Assembly (NCBI RefSeq): GCF_032678705.1 | Contig: NZ_JAVTSS010000002.1 | Span: forward strand, 1,550,001 to 1,614,000 | DNA length: 64,000 bases | Origin: Pedobacter frigiditerrae | GTDB taxonomy: Bacteria > Bacteroidota > Bacteroidia > Sphingobacteriales > Sphingobacteriaceae | Direction: 5' to 3' | Shown: piece after piece, positions 8,976-17,685 of the stretch | Numbering within the stretch: position 1 is the stretch's first letter | Layout: every line of letters starts with the position of its first letter | The notes under the pieces: model-generated | The model's input: the letters and a program-made list of their open reading frames with translations, nothing else | Told to the model about the DNA's origin: nothing | The model's database searches: none | Position numbers and translations under genes: made by a program

Positions 8976-8990
8976 AAAATAGCCACTAAC
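8976..8990. repeat. cassette-boundary inverted repeat arm
   Basis: AAAATAGCCACTAAC is the reverse complement, with one mismatch, of GTTAGTGGCTGTTTT at 8263-8277. Together they bracket the gene at 8277-8939. On the minus strand this boundary lies 37 nt before the start codon. Confidence 0.6.
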
Positions 8991-9428
8991 TCGTCGCTTG
9001 GCGCAACTCCATTTCGTTTTTAATCATTTATAAACGAATATAAACGTTTAATATCCGATTATTAAATTAATTATATTATTGATTATTACTTCCTAGATTA
9101 ACCTTTCACGCATTTGCTGTTTTTTTTTGCACTACAATTTGTGTATAGACCTGATAGCGTGTAAATACTTTTTGAAGCAGAAACTTTCGTAAACCGCGTT
9201 AACCCTGCCAAAAAGATTGCAACAATAGCAGGGCTTGCTTTAATTGGAATACCGAAATTGCTCTTCAAAACAGTCAATGCAAGAATATTCTGATAGATTA
9301 TTGTTGTTTCATCTCCATTCCTTGGTGGGTGTTATTAGCAACCAGAGGTTTCAACAATTTTTTCGGCTACTGGCTACAGATTTCTCCTCGTGAAGAACTC
9401 GTTCGAAATGACGAGAACTGGAGGGTAT
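8991..9428. other. gene-free stretch with repeat fragments
   Basis: No convincing gene. On the minus strand around 9195-9240 the sequence GCAAGCCCTGCTAT plus a nearby TTGCAATCTTTTTGG recalls the dispersed element at 18,934-19,208 (AGCAGCCCTGCTAT). The segment near 9390-9415 (TTCGAAATGACGAG) looks like a worn relic of the GTCATTCC repeat family. Confidence 0.4.
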
Positions 9429-9463
9429 AAAAAAAGCTCCCCGATTTAATATCGAAGAGCTTA
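9429..9463 (-). terminator. terminator of the GIN-domain gene
   Basis: AAGCTC (9434-9439) / GAGCTT (9457-9462) with inner CGAT/ATCG pairing; on the minus strand it is followed by a run of seven T (the A-run at 9429-9435). Confidence 0.75.
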
Positions 9464-9489
9464 AGCTTTTTCTTGTGTGTCAAAAGCGT

Positions 9490-10227
9490 TTATATTTTTC
9501 TTACTCGGCCAGAGCCAATTACTCTTTGTTCAACTGTAGCGTTGCCGCTGTAATTTATACTACCAGAACCGCTAACTACCGCATCGATATGGTCTTCTGC
9601 ATTAACATATACAGAACCAGAGCCACTAATTACCGAAGTTAGTGAGCCTACAGAAAATCCTTTTTTAGTAAGCGAGCCAGAACCGCTAATGGTTATTGTT
9701 GCTTTATCGGCTTTGCCTGAGATATTTAAATTTCCAGAGCCACTAATTACACCAGTATAACTATCAACATCTATTGCTGCAGAAATGCTACCAGAGCCAC
9801 TTAAGGTAGAAGCTAAAGTTGAACCTTTTATGCTTCCTTTTACAGACATCGCTCCGTTGCCACTCATTGTTAAACTCTTTATAGTTTTTGCAGAGACATA
9901 AGCTGTAATTTTTTTATTCTCGTATTTTCTAGCCCAGCTCGTCCAGCTGTTTTGAGGTCTAATTACTAAAACGTTGCCTTTTACTTCAGTAATTAAAGTG
10001 GCAATTGCATCAGCGTCGCCTTCAAATCTTAAACTTTCTGTAGTTCCTAAAGTAATTACTACATCAATTGGTCCACCAGCGGCAACACCATTAAAATTTT
10101 TCACATCTCTATCTTCTTTTTTGAATTTAGATTTGCCAATAACTATTGGATAAGCTGCCAAAACTGGTTCAAGGCTCAATGAGGCAAGAACCAAAATAAG
10201 ACTAAATGATAGGAATATGTTCTTCAT
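9490..10227 (-). CDS. secreted GIN-domain protein (DUF2807)
   Basis: 245 aa with a signal peptide (cleavage near VLAAYP, residue 25). After GVAAGGPIDVVITLG the protein shows the repetitive right-handed beta-helix pattern of the head-GIN/DUF2807 family, with recurring SGSG turns (TLSGSGSISAAID, VISGSGNLNISG, TISGSGSLTKKG, VVSGSGSINYSG). Such proteins are exported in Bacteroidota; some are annotated as putative autotransporter adhesins, but no function is proven. It is followed by its own terminator. Confidence 0.85.
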   Translation of the reverse strand: MKNIFLSFSLILVLASLSLEPVLAAYPIVIGKSKFKKEDRDVKNFNGVAAGGPIDVVITLGTTESLRFEGDADAIATLITEVKGNVLVIRPQNSWTSWARKYENKKITAYVSAKTIKSLTMSGNGAMSVKGSIKGSTLASTLSGSGSISAAIDVDSYTGVISGSGNLNISGKADKATITISGSGSLTKKGFSVGSLTSVISGSGSVYVNAEDHIDAVVSGSGSINYSGNATVEQRVIGSGRVRKI

Positions 10228-10294
10228 GGTTTTAATGTTTTCTTATAAGACGAGCGTTGTAAGGTAAAAGTTGCATGGTTAGGAAAAATAATTT

Positions 10295-10370
10295 GGTCAT
10301 TCCGAGGAACGAGGAATCTCACGAGGTGGATTTTTAGCATGAGATTCTTCGCTGCGCTCTGAATGACAAA
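10295..10370. repeat. dispersed palindromic repeat (GTCATTCC/GAATGAC family), copy 2
   Basis: GGTCATTCCGAGGAACGAGG at the left and CTGAATGACAAA at the right, with inner GGAATCTCA / TGAGATTCTTC arms. It has the same design as 5420-5507 and lies just downstream of the aminopeptidase stop codon. Confidence 0.75.
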
Positions 10371-10375
10371 GATTT

Positions 10376-12034
10376 CTACTCTCCCTTCTTCACCCTCACG
10401 TAAAAATTAGGTTCGGCTTTAAAGTTATCCATCGTTACAGATTTATCAATTTTACTTGATTTCCATTCGTTGGTAGGCTTAATTAGCATGTATTCTTCTG
10501 TCGTAAGCGAAACTTTAACTGGCATGTCAAAACCTGTTACATCGGTTATCCAACGGTAGGTTAAAACACCATTGTTTATTTTATATTCTAATACTGGAAT
10601 TTTTGAATAACGTAAATACTGATCAAATACTTTGTCTAGTTTTAATCCACTTTGTTTAGCTATATAAGCCTCAACCTCTGCAGAGGTGGTTGTTTTATGG
10701 TAAAAAGTACTATTTATTCCTCGTAGTATCGACCTGAATTTTTCATCATCATTAACCAGTTGGCGGATGGTATGAATCATGTTTGCGCCTTTTGGATACA
10801 TATCTCCACTGCCTTCCTTGTTCACGTTGTAAGGGCCAATAATTGGGGTACGATTGCTAATTCCCCTGCGTAAACCAATTAAATAAGCTTCGCCTGCTGG
10901 TTTGCCTTGGGTAGATTCTGTAAATAAGGCTTCAGAATAAGTAGTAAAACCTTCGTGTACCCACATATCGGCAATATCTTTTGTGGTTACATTATTGGCA
11001 AACCATTCGTGACCACTTTCGTGAACCGTAATGTAATCCCATTTTAAACCATAACCAGTTCCAGACATATCGCCGCCTAAATAACCTTTTTTAAATTGAT
11101 TGCCATAAGCAACTGCACTTTGATGCTCCATGCCTAAATGTGGTGCCTGAACCAATTTATAACCATCTTTATACCAAGGATAAGGTCCAAACCAATATTC
11201 GAAAGATTTTAACATTGGTTTCACATCTGCATCCCAATGCGGACGAGCAACTGCGCTATCTTCTTTTAGCGACCAAAAGTCTAGGGTTAATGGGCCTTTT
11301 TCGCCTTTATAAGTGTCTGTCCAGTGTGCATATTTGCCAATATAGAATGAAACAGTGTAATTGTTAATCGGATTGCCAATAAACCAATTGTGTTGTTTGT
11401 AACCATCTCCTTTATCTACAACACTGCGTAAACGACCATTAGAAACTTCATCCAAATCTTTTGGAACGGTAATGCTAATTAGCATGCTATCTACCTCATC
11501 GCTTTGATGGTCTTTATTTGGCCACCAAACACTAGCGCCTAAACCCTGACAAGCAACTGAAACGAATGGATTGCCTGATTTGTCTTTTTTGAAAATAAAG
11601 CCACCATCCCAAGGTGGGTTACGAGCAATTGGCGGATTGCCATTATACCAAACTGTAAAGCTATCCTTACTTCCCTTTTTTATAGTTTTTGGAAAAGTTA
11701 CATACACTGCGCCAAATTCACGAGTGTAAGGAACTTCGGTTCCCTTATAAATGATTTTATCAATTTTTAAGTTCGCAAATAAATCGAATTGCAACTTATT
11801 GAAATCTTGTGTTGCTGTAAACTTAAATTCATTGCTACCGCTCACAGATTTATCATCCATATTAATTTTCACATCTAAATGGTAGTAATTAATATCATAA
11901 CACATACGTAAAGGAGTAAGCATACCTCTTAAGGTATCTGCTCTTGTATATTCTTTTTTATTAACCATCAGTTGTGCGCTTGCACTATAACTGAATAAAA
12001 AAAGAACTAAAATCGAGAGAATTATTTTCTTCAT
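10376..12034 (-). CDS. secreted M1-family zinc aminopeptidase
   Basis: 552 aa with a signal peptide (cleavage near SASAQ, residue 20). The gluzincin site HESGHE places zinc ligands H338 and H342 and the general base E339; the third ligand is E361 in WVHEGFTTYSE, with the correct 18-residue gap. LGMEHQS upstream stands at the place of the exopeptidase GAMEN motif, so the substrate-amino-group motif is atypical. The protein lacks the long C-terminal helical domain of full-size M1 enzymes. Likely periplasmic or exported, cleaving N-terminal residues from peptides. It is 10 bp downstream of the S15-type hydrolase and probably in one operon with it. Confidence 0.88.
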   Translation of the reverse strand: MKKIILSILVLFLFSYSASAQLMVNKKEYTRADTLRGMLTPLRMCYDINYYHLDVKINMDDKSVSGSNEFKFTATQDFNKLQFDLFANLKIDKIIYKGTEVPYTREFGAVYVTFPKTIKKGSKDSFTVWYNGNPPIARNPPWDGGFIFKKDKSGNPFVSVACQGLGASVWWPNKDHQSDEVDSMLISITVPKDLDEVSNGRLRSVVDKGDGYKQHNWFIGNPINNYTVSFYIGKYAHWTDTYKGEKGPLTLDFWSLKEDSAVARPHWDADVKPMLKSFEYWFGPYPWYKDGYKLVQAPHLGMEHQSAVAYGNQFKKGYLGGDMSGTGYGLKWDYITVHESGHEWFANNVTTKDIADMWVHEGFTTYSEALFTESTQGKPAGEAYLIGLRRGISNRTPIIGPYNVNKEGSGDMYPKGANMIHTIRQLVNDDEKFRSILRGINSTFYHKTTTSAEVEAYIAKQSGLKLDKVFDQYLRYSKIPVLEYKINNGVLTYRWITDVTGFDMPVKVSLTTEEYMLIKPTNEWKSSKIDKSVTMDNFKAEPNFYVRVKKGE

Positions 12035-12044
12035 TGTGGTTTGT

Positions 12045-13922
12045 TTATGGTTTTAGAACACTCACTGTTATGAATGAACTATTATTTGTATCGTGGTAAA
12101 TTTTATGAGTGGCTTTTTGAAAATCTGATGGCTGTGCCTGATAAATATCCATAAACTTTTGTGGGTTTCTATCCGCCAAAGGGAACCAAGAATTTTGAAT
12201 TTGAATCATAATTTTGTGTCCTTTTTTAAAAGTATGCGCTACATCTGGCAATGGATAATTAACTTTTGTGATTACGCCAGGGACAAATGCTTCAGGTTTT
12301 TCGAAACTATTGCGATACTTTCCACGCATAATTTCGCCACGAACTAACATCTGGTAGCCACCCATAATTAGGTTTTTAGGGTTTGGAACTGGGTTTGGTG
12401 CATCTTCTGGATAAACATCAATCAGTTTTACTACATAATCTGCATCTGTTCCGGTAGTAGAAACCACAAGGTTGGCCAAAACTGGTCCGGTTAAAGTAAT
12501 GTCTTCGGTTAAAACATCGGTTTGATAAACTTTTACATCTGGTCTGCGAGCAGCAAAACGCTGGTCGTCTATCATATATTCTCTTGTTCTTTTGTCTTGT
12601 ATGCCAGCCTGATATGGAACAGGGGCATTGGGGTCACTTACATATTCATCCCAACTATCGGTTCTGCCAACCTTTGCGAAAGACAACTTCCCGTTAGGCT
12701 GTAAGTATAAATTTCTGCTTTCTGTTTCTGCAGGTGGCCAAGTTTTAAATTTCTTCCATTCGTTACTACCCGTTACAAAAATATTGGCTTCTGCAGCATT
12801 AAAATTGCCTTCGCCCTTTAAATAGAATTTGAAAAATGGCAACTCAATATTCTGTTGGTAATAAGTGCTTGTAGGCTGACCAAATTGGATATCGCCAAAG
12901 TATGAACCATCACTACGAACCCAGCCACCATGATACCAAGGTCCGGCAACTAAAATGTTATTAGCCCCAGGATTTTGTTTCTCAATAGCTTTATAGGTAG
13001 CAAATGTTCCATAAGCATCTTCCGCATCAAAAAAGCCTCCGACAACCATTACAGCAGGCTTGACGTTAGTTAAATGAGGCAAAATTACTCTGTCTTTCCA
13101 AAAGTCGTCCAAGTTTGGATGTTTAAATAAATCATTCCAGAACTTAATACTATCTGCAAAATATTTGTCTTTTAAGTTTTTAATCGAACCAGCTTCTAGA
13201 TAAAAACGGTAATCATCTTTAATTGGAATTTTAATGCCTTTTGGCCCTTTATCTGGCGTAATAGGCTTAGGACGAGGAACACCAAAACTGCTCATGAATT
13301 TAAAGGCATCATTCAAAAATAACACACCTCTGTGATGAAAGTCATCGCCCATGTACCAGTCTGTTACTGGTGCTTGAGGAGAAACAGCTTTTAAAGATGG
13401 GTGTGCATTTGGTAATGAAGTTGTAGAGTAAAAACCAGGATAAGAAATCCCTGAGATACCAGCTTTGCCATTATTGTTCTGAATGTTTTTAACCAACCAA
13501 TCTATTGTGTCGTAGGTATCTGTACTTTCATCAATTGCTTTATTACCTTTTTGTGTAGTTTGCGGTCTAACATCCTCAAATGTTCCTTCACTCATCCATT
13601 TGCCACGCACATCTTGGTAAACAAAAATAAAACCTTCTCTCATTAAAGCAGGAAAAGTTCCCAAGCTCAGTTTATATTTATCCTCACCGTATGGCGCAAC
13701 AGTATAAGGTGTACGAGAGATTAAAAATGGATATTTTTTATTTTGGTCTTTCGGAATGTAGATAGACGTGAATAGTTTAACACCATCACGCATCACAATT
13801 TGTCGTTCTATTTTAGTGTAATGACTTCTTACATATGCAGAATCTGTTTCTTGAGCATACAGATTAGTTGCTGCGAAAACTGAAAATAACAGGAGGGTAG
13901 AGAGTATAAAACGCTTCATCAT
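12045..13922 (-). CDS. secreted CocE/NonD-family (S15-like) hydrolase
   Basis: 625 aa with a signal peptide (cleavage near LYAQ, residue 24). It has an alpha/beta-hydrolase core with nucleophile S160 in GISGISYPGFYS, preceded by YQDVRGKWMSEG, a CocE family hallmark. A C-terminal jelly-roll domain follows (DVLTEDITLTGPVLANLVVS, then GHKIMIQIQNSWFPLADRNP). The family includes alpha-amino-acid ester hydrolases, glutaryl-7-ACA acylases and X-Pro dipeptidyl peptidases, so the exact substrate is open. It is the first gene of a pair with the M1 aminopeptidase, which favours peptide degradation. Confidence 0.88.
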   Translation of the reverse strand: MMKRFILSTLLLFSVFAATNLYAQETDSAYVRSHYTKIERQIVMRDGVKLFTSIYIPKDQNKKYPFLISRTPYTVAPYGEDKYKLSLGTFPALMREGFIFVYQDVRGKWMSEGTFEDVRPQTTQKGNKAIDESTDTYDTIDWLVKNIQNNNGKAGISGISYPGFYSTTSLPNAHPSLKAVSPQAPVTDWYMGDDFHHRGVLFLNDAFKFMSSFGVPRPKPITPDKGPKGIKIPIKDDYRFYLEAGSIKNLKDKYFADSIKFWNDLFKHPNLDDFWKDRVILPHLTNVKPAVMVVGGFFDAEDAYGTFATYKAIEKQNPGANNILVAGPWYHGGWVRSDGSYFGDIQFGQPTSTYYQQNIELPFFKFYLKGEGNFNAAEANIFVTGSNEWKKFKTWPPAETESRNLYLQPNGKLSFAKVGRTDSWDEYVSDPNAPVPYQAGIQDKRTREYMIDDQRFAARRPDVKVYQTDVLTEDITLTGPVLANLVVSTTGTDADYVVKLIDVYPEDAPNPVPNPKNLIMGGYQMLVRGEIMRGKYRNSFEKPEAFVPGVITKVNYPLPDVAHTFKKGHKIMIQIQNSWFPLADRNPQKFMDIYQAQPSDFQKATHKIYHDTNNSSFITVSVLKP

Positions 13923-14075
13923 TTTATGGGATTTTAATAAAGCATAAATATATTAACTAGTTATAAGTATTTAATAGGAAGTATCAAGATTGTGATGTAG
14001 TAGGATGTAAGATGTAATATGGAAAATGTAAGATGGAAATAGCAATTAAACAATCTTACAATTTAATAATCCCAT

Positions 14076-14163
14076 AATGAACCAATGAACCAATGAACCA
14101 ATGAACCAATGAACCAATGAACCAATGAACCAATGCACCAATGAACCAATGCACCAATGAATC
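14076..14163. repeat. 11-copy 8-bp tandem repeat (AATGAACC)
   Basis: Eleven head-to-tail 8-bp units: seven perfect AATGAACC at the start and one later, two AATGCACC, and a terminal AATGAATC. The rest of the 13,923-14,264 gap holds only related low-complexity sequence (for example ACATTCCAACATTCTAACAT near 14,193-14,215) and no gene. Slippage could change the copy number. The minus strand translates into repeats of GSLVHWFI; this is not a real protein in my judgement. Confidence 0.95.
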
Positions 14164-14264
14164 AATCTAACAATCCCTCTCTCTAACTTTACAACATTCC
14201 AACATTCTAACATTTCAACTTTCCAAGGTAATCCGTAACTTAGCCACATAAAAATTAAAAAGAT

Positions 14265-15671
14265 ATGCAATACGATGTAGTTGTAATTGGTTCCGGTCCG
14301 GGCGGTTATGTAGGTGCCATTCGCTGTGCACAGTTAGGTTTGAAAACAGCAGTAGTAGAAAAATATAAAACTTATGGCGGTACTTGCCTAAATGTAGGTT
14401 GTATTCCATCAAAAGCTTTGCTAGATTCTTCTGAGCATTTCCACAACGCAGCACATTCTTTTACAACTCACGGTATCAACTTAAAAGATTTAAAGGTTGA
14501 CATGAAACAAATGATTGCTCGCAAAGACGACGTTGTTTCTCAAAATACTGCAGGTATCACTTATCTTTTCAAGAAAAATAAAATTGATGCATTTGAAGGT
14601 GTTGGTTCATTTGTAGATAAAAATACCATCTTAATTACCAAAGGTGATGGTTCAACTGAAACAATCACAGCTAAAAATGTAATCATCGCAACTGGTTCAA
14701 AACCTACGGCTTTACCTTTTTTACCAATCGATAAAAAACGAATCATTACTTCTACTGAAGCTTTAAACATTAAAGAAGTTCCAAAAACGATGGTCGTTAT
14801 TGGTGGTGGCGTAATTGGTTTAGAGTTAGGTTCTGTATATGCTCGTTTAGGAACAAAAGTTTCTGTTATTGAGTTCATGCCATCTATCATTGCTACCATG
14901 GATGCTGGTTTAGGTAAAGAATTACAGCGTGTTTTAAAGAAATCTTTAGGTATGGAATTCTTTATGGGACACAAAGTTACTGGTGCAACAACTAAAGGTA
15001 AAACAGTAACCGTTACTGCAGATAACGCCAAAGGCGAAGCAGTATCATTCGAAGCAGATTACTGTATTGTTGCGGTTGGAAGAACCGCGTACAGCGAAGG
15101 TTTAGGTCTAGATAAAATTGGCATTACGGTTGAAGAGAGAGGTAAGAAAATTCCTGTAAATACACATCTAGAAACGTCTGTTCCAGGTGTTTATGCCATA
15201 GGCGATGTAATTACTGGTGCCATGTTAGCTCACAAAGCAGAAGATGAAGGTATTTATGTAGCAGAAACTATCGCTGGTCAAAAACCGCACATCAATTATA
15301 ACTTAATCCCAGGTGTGGTTTACACTTGGCCAGAGGTTGCTTCAGTTGGACAAACAGAAGAACAATTGAAAACTGCTGGTGTGAAATATAAAACTGGTTC
15401 ATTCCCTTTCAAAGCAAGTGGAAGAGCAAAAGCAAGTATGGATACTGATGGTTTTGTTAAAGTTTTAGCAGATGAAAAAACGGATGAAGTTTTAGGTGTA
15501 CACATGATTGGTCCTCGTGCTGCAGATATGATTGCTGAAGCTGTTGTTGCCATGGAATTCCGAGCATCTGCAGAAGATATTGCAAGAATTTGTCACGCCC
15601 ACCCAACTTATACTGAAGCTTTAAAGGAAGCTGCAATGGCAGCAACTGAAAATAGAGCGATACATATTTAA
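14265..15671 (+). CDS. lpdA: dihydrolipoyl dehydrogenase (E3)
   Basis: 468 aa flavoprotein that reoxidises dihydrolipoamide for 2-oxo-acid dehydrogenase complexes, passing electrons to NAD+. FAD motif GSGPGGYVGA (residues 9-18), redox disulfide C41/C46 in GGTCLNVGCIPSK, NAD motif VIGGGVIGLELG (about 178), second FAD motif GVYAIGDVITG, and the C-terminal catalytic His-Glu motif HAHPTYTE. It complements sucA and sucB at the left of the window and may also serve pyruvate or glycine-cleavage complexes. The ATG follows 100 bp after the tandem repeat. Confidence 0.96.
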   Translation: MQYDVVVIGSGPGGYVGAIRCAQLGLKTAVVEKYKTYGGTCLNVGCIPSKALLDSSEHFHNAAHSFTTHGINLKDLKVDMKQMIARKDDVVSQNTAGITYLFKKNKIDAFEGVGSFVDKNTILITKGDGSTETITAKNVIIATGSKPTALPFLPIDKKRIITSTEALNIKEVPKTMVVIGGGVIGLELGSVYARLGTKVSVIEFMPSIIATMDAGLGKELQRVLKKSLGMEFFMGHKVTGATTKGKTVTVTADNAKGEAVSFEADYCIVAVGRTAYSEGLGLDKIGITVEERGKKIPVNTHLETSVPGVYAIGDVITGAMLAHKAEDEGIYVAETIAGQKPHINYNLIPGVVYTWPEVASVGQTEEQLKTAGVKYKTGSFPFKASGRAKASMDTDGFVKVLADEKTDEVLGVHMIGPRAADMIAEAVVAMEFRASAEDIARICHAHPTYTEALKEAAMAATENRAIHI

Positions 15672-15704
15672 GATGTGAGAAGCTAGATTTGAGATATGAG
15701 ATTG

Positions 15705-15737
15705 AAAAGCCAGTAAGCAATTACTGGCTTTTTTGTT
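15705..15737 (+). terminator. terminator of lpdA
   Basis: Perfect 12-bp stem AAAAGCCAGTAA (15705-15716) / TTACTGGCTTTT (15721-15732), GCAA loop, T-run after it. Its core is identical to that of the hairpin at 17,492-17,519. Confidence 0.88.
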
Positions 15738-15747
15738 GTTAAACAAT

Positions 15748-15785
15748 TCCCCTCCCTTGGAGGGGTGCCCAAAGGGCGGGGTGGT
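15748..15785. repeat. short palindromic G/C-rich repeat
   Basis: CCCCTCC / GGAGGGG around 15,749-15,765, then GCCC-AAA-GGGC (15,767-15,777), then GGGGTGGT. It resembles a short intergenic repeat common in Bacteroidota genomes (from memory); only one copy is in this window. Confidence 0.45.
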
Positions 15786-15913
15786 AATTTCAATTAAACA
15801 AGCCGCTGGTCTAGGTTTGATTTCAAACTCAAAACTTAATACAAACATAACTTATAGCAAATATAGGTTTGAGTGGTAGGGAATATTTTTGCGGTTAGAT
15901 AAACAGATAAAAA

Positions 15914-17446
15914 ATGACCCTAAAAACGAAACTATTTACTGCACTTGCATTTTTTGCAATAGCAATCACATCTTGTAAAAAGAACGACCCATTAATTCCA
16001 ATTAATGTAGATACAGAAGAAATAGTCCCTGAAAAAATTGACAGTTTTTCTGAAACGGCAATGATTGATTTAGGTGGTGCAACTGCTTCAGAAATTTCAG
16101 CTTACGACCCATCAACCAAAAAATTATTTGTAGTAAGTAATGATGGTGGCACTAAAGTAGAAGTGGTAGATTTAAGCGCTTATCCAACTGTTACTAAATC
16201 AAAAACATTAACCTTTGCAAGCAATGCAGGTATTAATAGCGTAGCAGTAAGCAATGGTTTATTGGCAATTGCGTTAAATGGCGTTACTCCTCAATCTAAT
16301 GGAGATATTGTTGTTTTAAAAACATCAGACTTGTCTGAAGTTAAAAAAATTAGTGTGGGTGCTATGCCAGATATGGTAACTTTTAGTCCAGATGGTAACT
16401 ACATCATTTCTGCAAATGAAGGCGAACCTAACGATGCATATACAATTGACCCAATTGGTTCTATCTCAATTATTGATGTAAAAAATAGCTATACCGTTAA
16501 GACCTTAGATTTCGCTGGTTTTGAAAGTTCAAAAGCTACCTTAGTTGCTGCTGGTTTAAGAATTTACGGACTCAATGCAAGCTTTGCTCAAGACATTGAA
16601 CCAGAATATGTAGCTGTAGCAGGAGATTCAAAAAAAGCATTTGTAACTCTACAAGAAAATAATGCAGTAGCAGAAGTAGATTTAGTTGCTGGTAAAATCA
16701 CTAAAATATTGCCATTAGGAACAAGAGACATCAGCCTTGCAGACAATGCTTTTGATGTGAGTGATAAAGACAGTAAAAAACAATTAGGTACTTGGCCAAT
16801 TAAGGCATTTTATTTACCAGATGCTATTTCTTATTTTTCTGTTAACGATAACAACTATTTAGCTTTAGCTAATGAAGGAGATACACGTGGTTGGGCAGGA
16901 TTTAATGAAGAAGTAAGAGTAAAAGATTTAATGCTTGACCCAACAAAATTCCCTACAGCAGCAACTTTAAAACAAGATGCTAACCTTGGCAGGTTAACCG
17001 TTACAAGGTCTTATGGAGATATTGATGGCGATGGAGATTATGATGAATTATATGCAACAGGTGGAAGGAGCTTGAGTATCATCAATGCCACATCAGGTAT
17101 TTTAATTACCAATATTGGTAAAGATTTAGAGCAAAGAGTAATTGATGCTGGTAAATATGATGATGACCGCTCAGACAATAAAGGAGTAGAAGTAGAAGGT
17201 GTTACCGTAGCTAAAGTAAACGGAAGAACCTTAGCTTTTATTGGAATGGAAAGAGTAGATATGATTGCTACTTATGATATCAGCATTCCTTCCAAACCAG
17301 TATTCGTACAATTATTTGCCACTGGCGATGCCCCTGAAGGTTTAATGTTTGTAAAACCAAAAGATAGTCCGAATGGGAAAAGTATGTTAATCGTGTCAAA
17401 TGAAGATGACGGAACAGTTAGGTTTTTTCAACCAAATAAATTGTAA
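15914..17446 (+). CDS. lipoprotein of the choice-of-anchor I type
   Basis: 510 aa with a lipoprotein signal peptide (lipobox ITSC, Cys at residue 21). The rest is a beta-propeller-like chain of repeats (KLFVVSNDGGTKVEVVDLS, GAMPDMVTFSPDGNYIISAN, EPEYVAVAGDSKKAFVTLQE, DAPEGLMFV) and includes ANEGEPNDAYTIDPIGS and YLALANEGDTRGW. This layout matches the choice-of-anchor I family, known from exported proteins sometimes fused to phosphatase or esterase domains. Function is unproven; likely attached to the outer membrane. Confidence 0.8.
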   Translation: MTLKTKLFTALAFFAIAITSCKKNDPLIPINVDTEEIVPEKIDSFSETAMIDLGGATASEISAYDPSTKKLFVVSNDGGTKVEVVDLSAYPTVTKSKTLTFASNAGINSVAVSNGLLAIALNGVTPQSNGDIVVLKTSDLSEVKKISVGAMPDMVTFSPDGNYIISANEGEPNDAYTIDPIGSISIIDVKNSYTVKTLDFAGFESSKATLVAAGLRIYGLNASFAQDIEPEYVAVAGDSKKAFVTLQENNAVAEVDLVAGKITKILPLGTRDISLADNAFDVSDKDSKKQLGTWPIKAFYLPDAISYFSVNDNNYLALANEGDTRGWAGFNEEVRVKDLMLDPTKFPTAATLKQDANLGRLTVTRSYGDIDGDGDYDELYATGGRSLSIINATSGILITNIGKDLEQRVIDAGKYDDDRSDNKGVEVEGVTVAKVNGRTLAFIGMERVDMIATYDISIPSKPVFVQLFATGDAPEGLMFVKPKDSPNGKSMLIVSNEDDGTVRFFQPNKL

Positions 17447-17491
17447 GAGAGTCTGAAAGTCAGTAAAGACTTGAAAAGATATATTTCATTA

Positions 17492-17525
17492 AAATGCCAG
17501 TAAGCAATTACTGGCATTTATTTTA
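17492..17525 (+). terminator. hairpin terminator after the choice-of-anchor I gene
   Basis: Perfect 12-bp stem AAATGCCAGTAA (17492-17503) / TTACTGGCATTT (17508-17519) with GCAA loop and T-rich tail. It shares the 20-bp core GCCAGTAAGCAATTACTGGC with the lpdA terminator 1.8 kb upstream. Confidence 0.75.
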
Positions 17526-17533
17526 TTTGAGCT

Positions 17534-17591
17534 GTAAGTCTAAGTTTATCGAAGACTGTAGAGTCCTTCGACTACGCTCAGGATGACTTAC
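17534..17591. repeat. dispersed repeat (CTTCGACTACGCTCAG family)
   Basis: Bounded by GTAAGTC (17534-17540) / GACTTAC (17585-17591) and containing GTCCTTCGACTACGCTCAGG. The same core (CTTCGACTACGCTCAG) recurs inside the element at 18,934-19,208. Confidence 0.6.
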
Positions 17592-17685
17592 ACTTATTAT
17601 TTCCAAATGATAAAAACCACTTTCTTTTGCCAATAGATTTAAGGAACTTTGCAATTCGCAATAATCATCTTTGGCCAACCACATT

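Noticed and set aside
14076..14163. Possible CRISPR array
   Set aside because: The units are 8 bp, contiguous and without spacers, and no cas genes are near.
14046..14270. Minus-strand ORF with repeated GSLVHWFI segments
   Set aside because: It is only the translation of the 8-bp tandem repeat and low-complexity flanks; no start context and overlap with the lpdA start.
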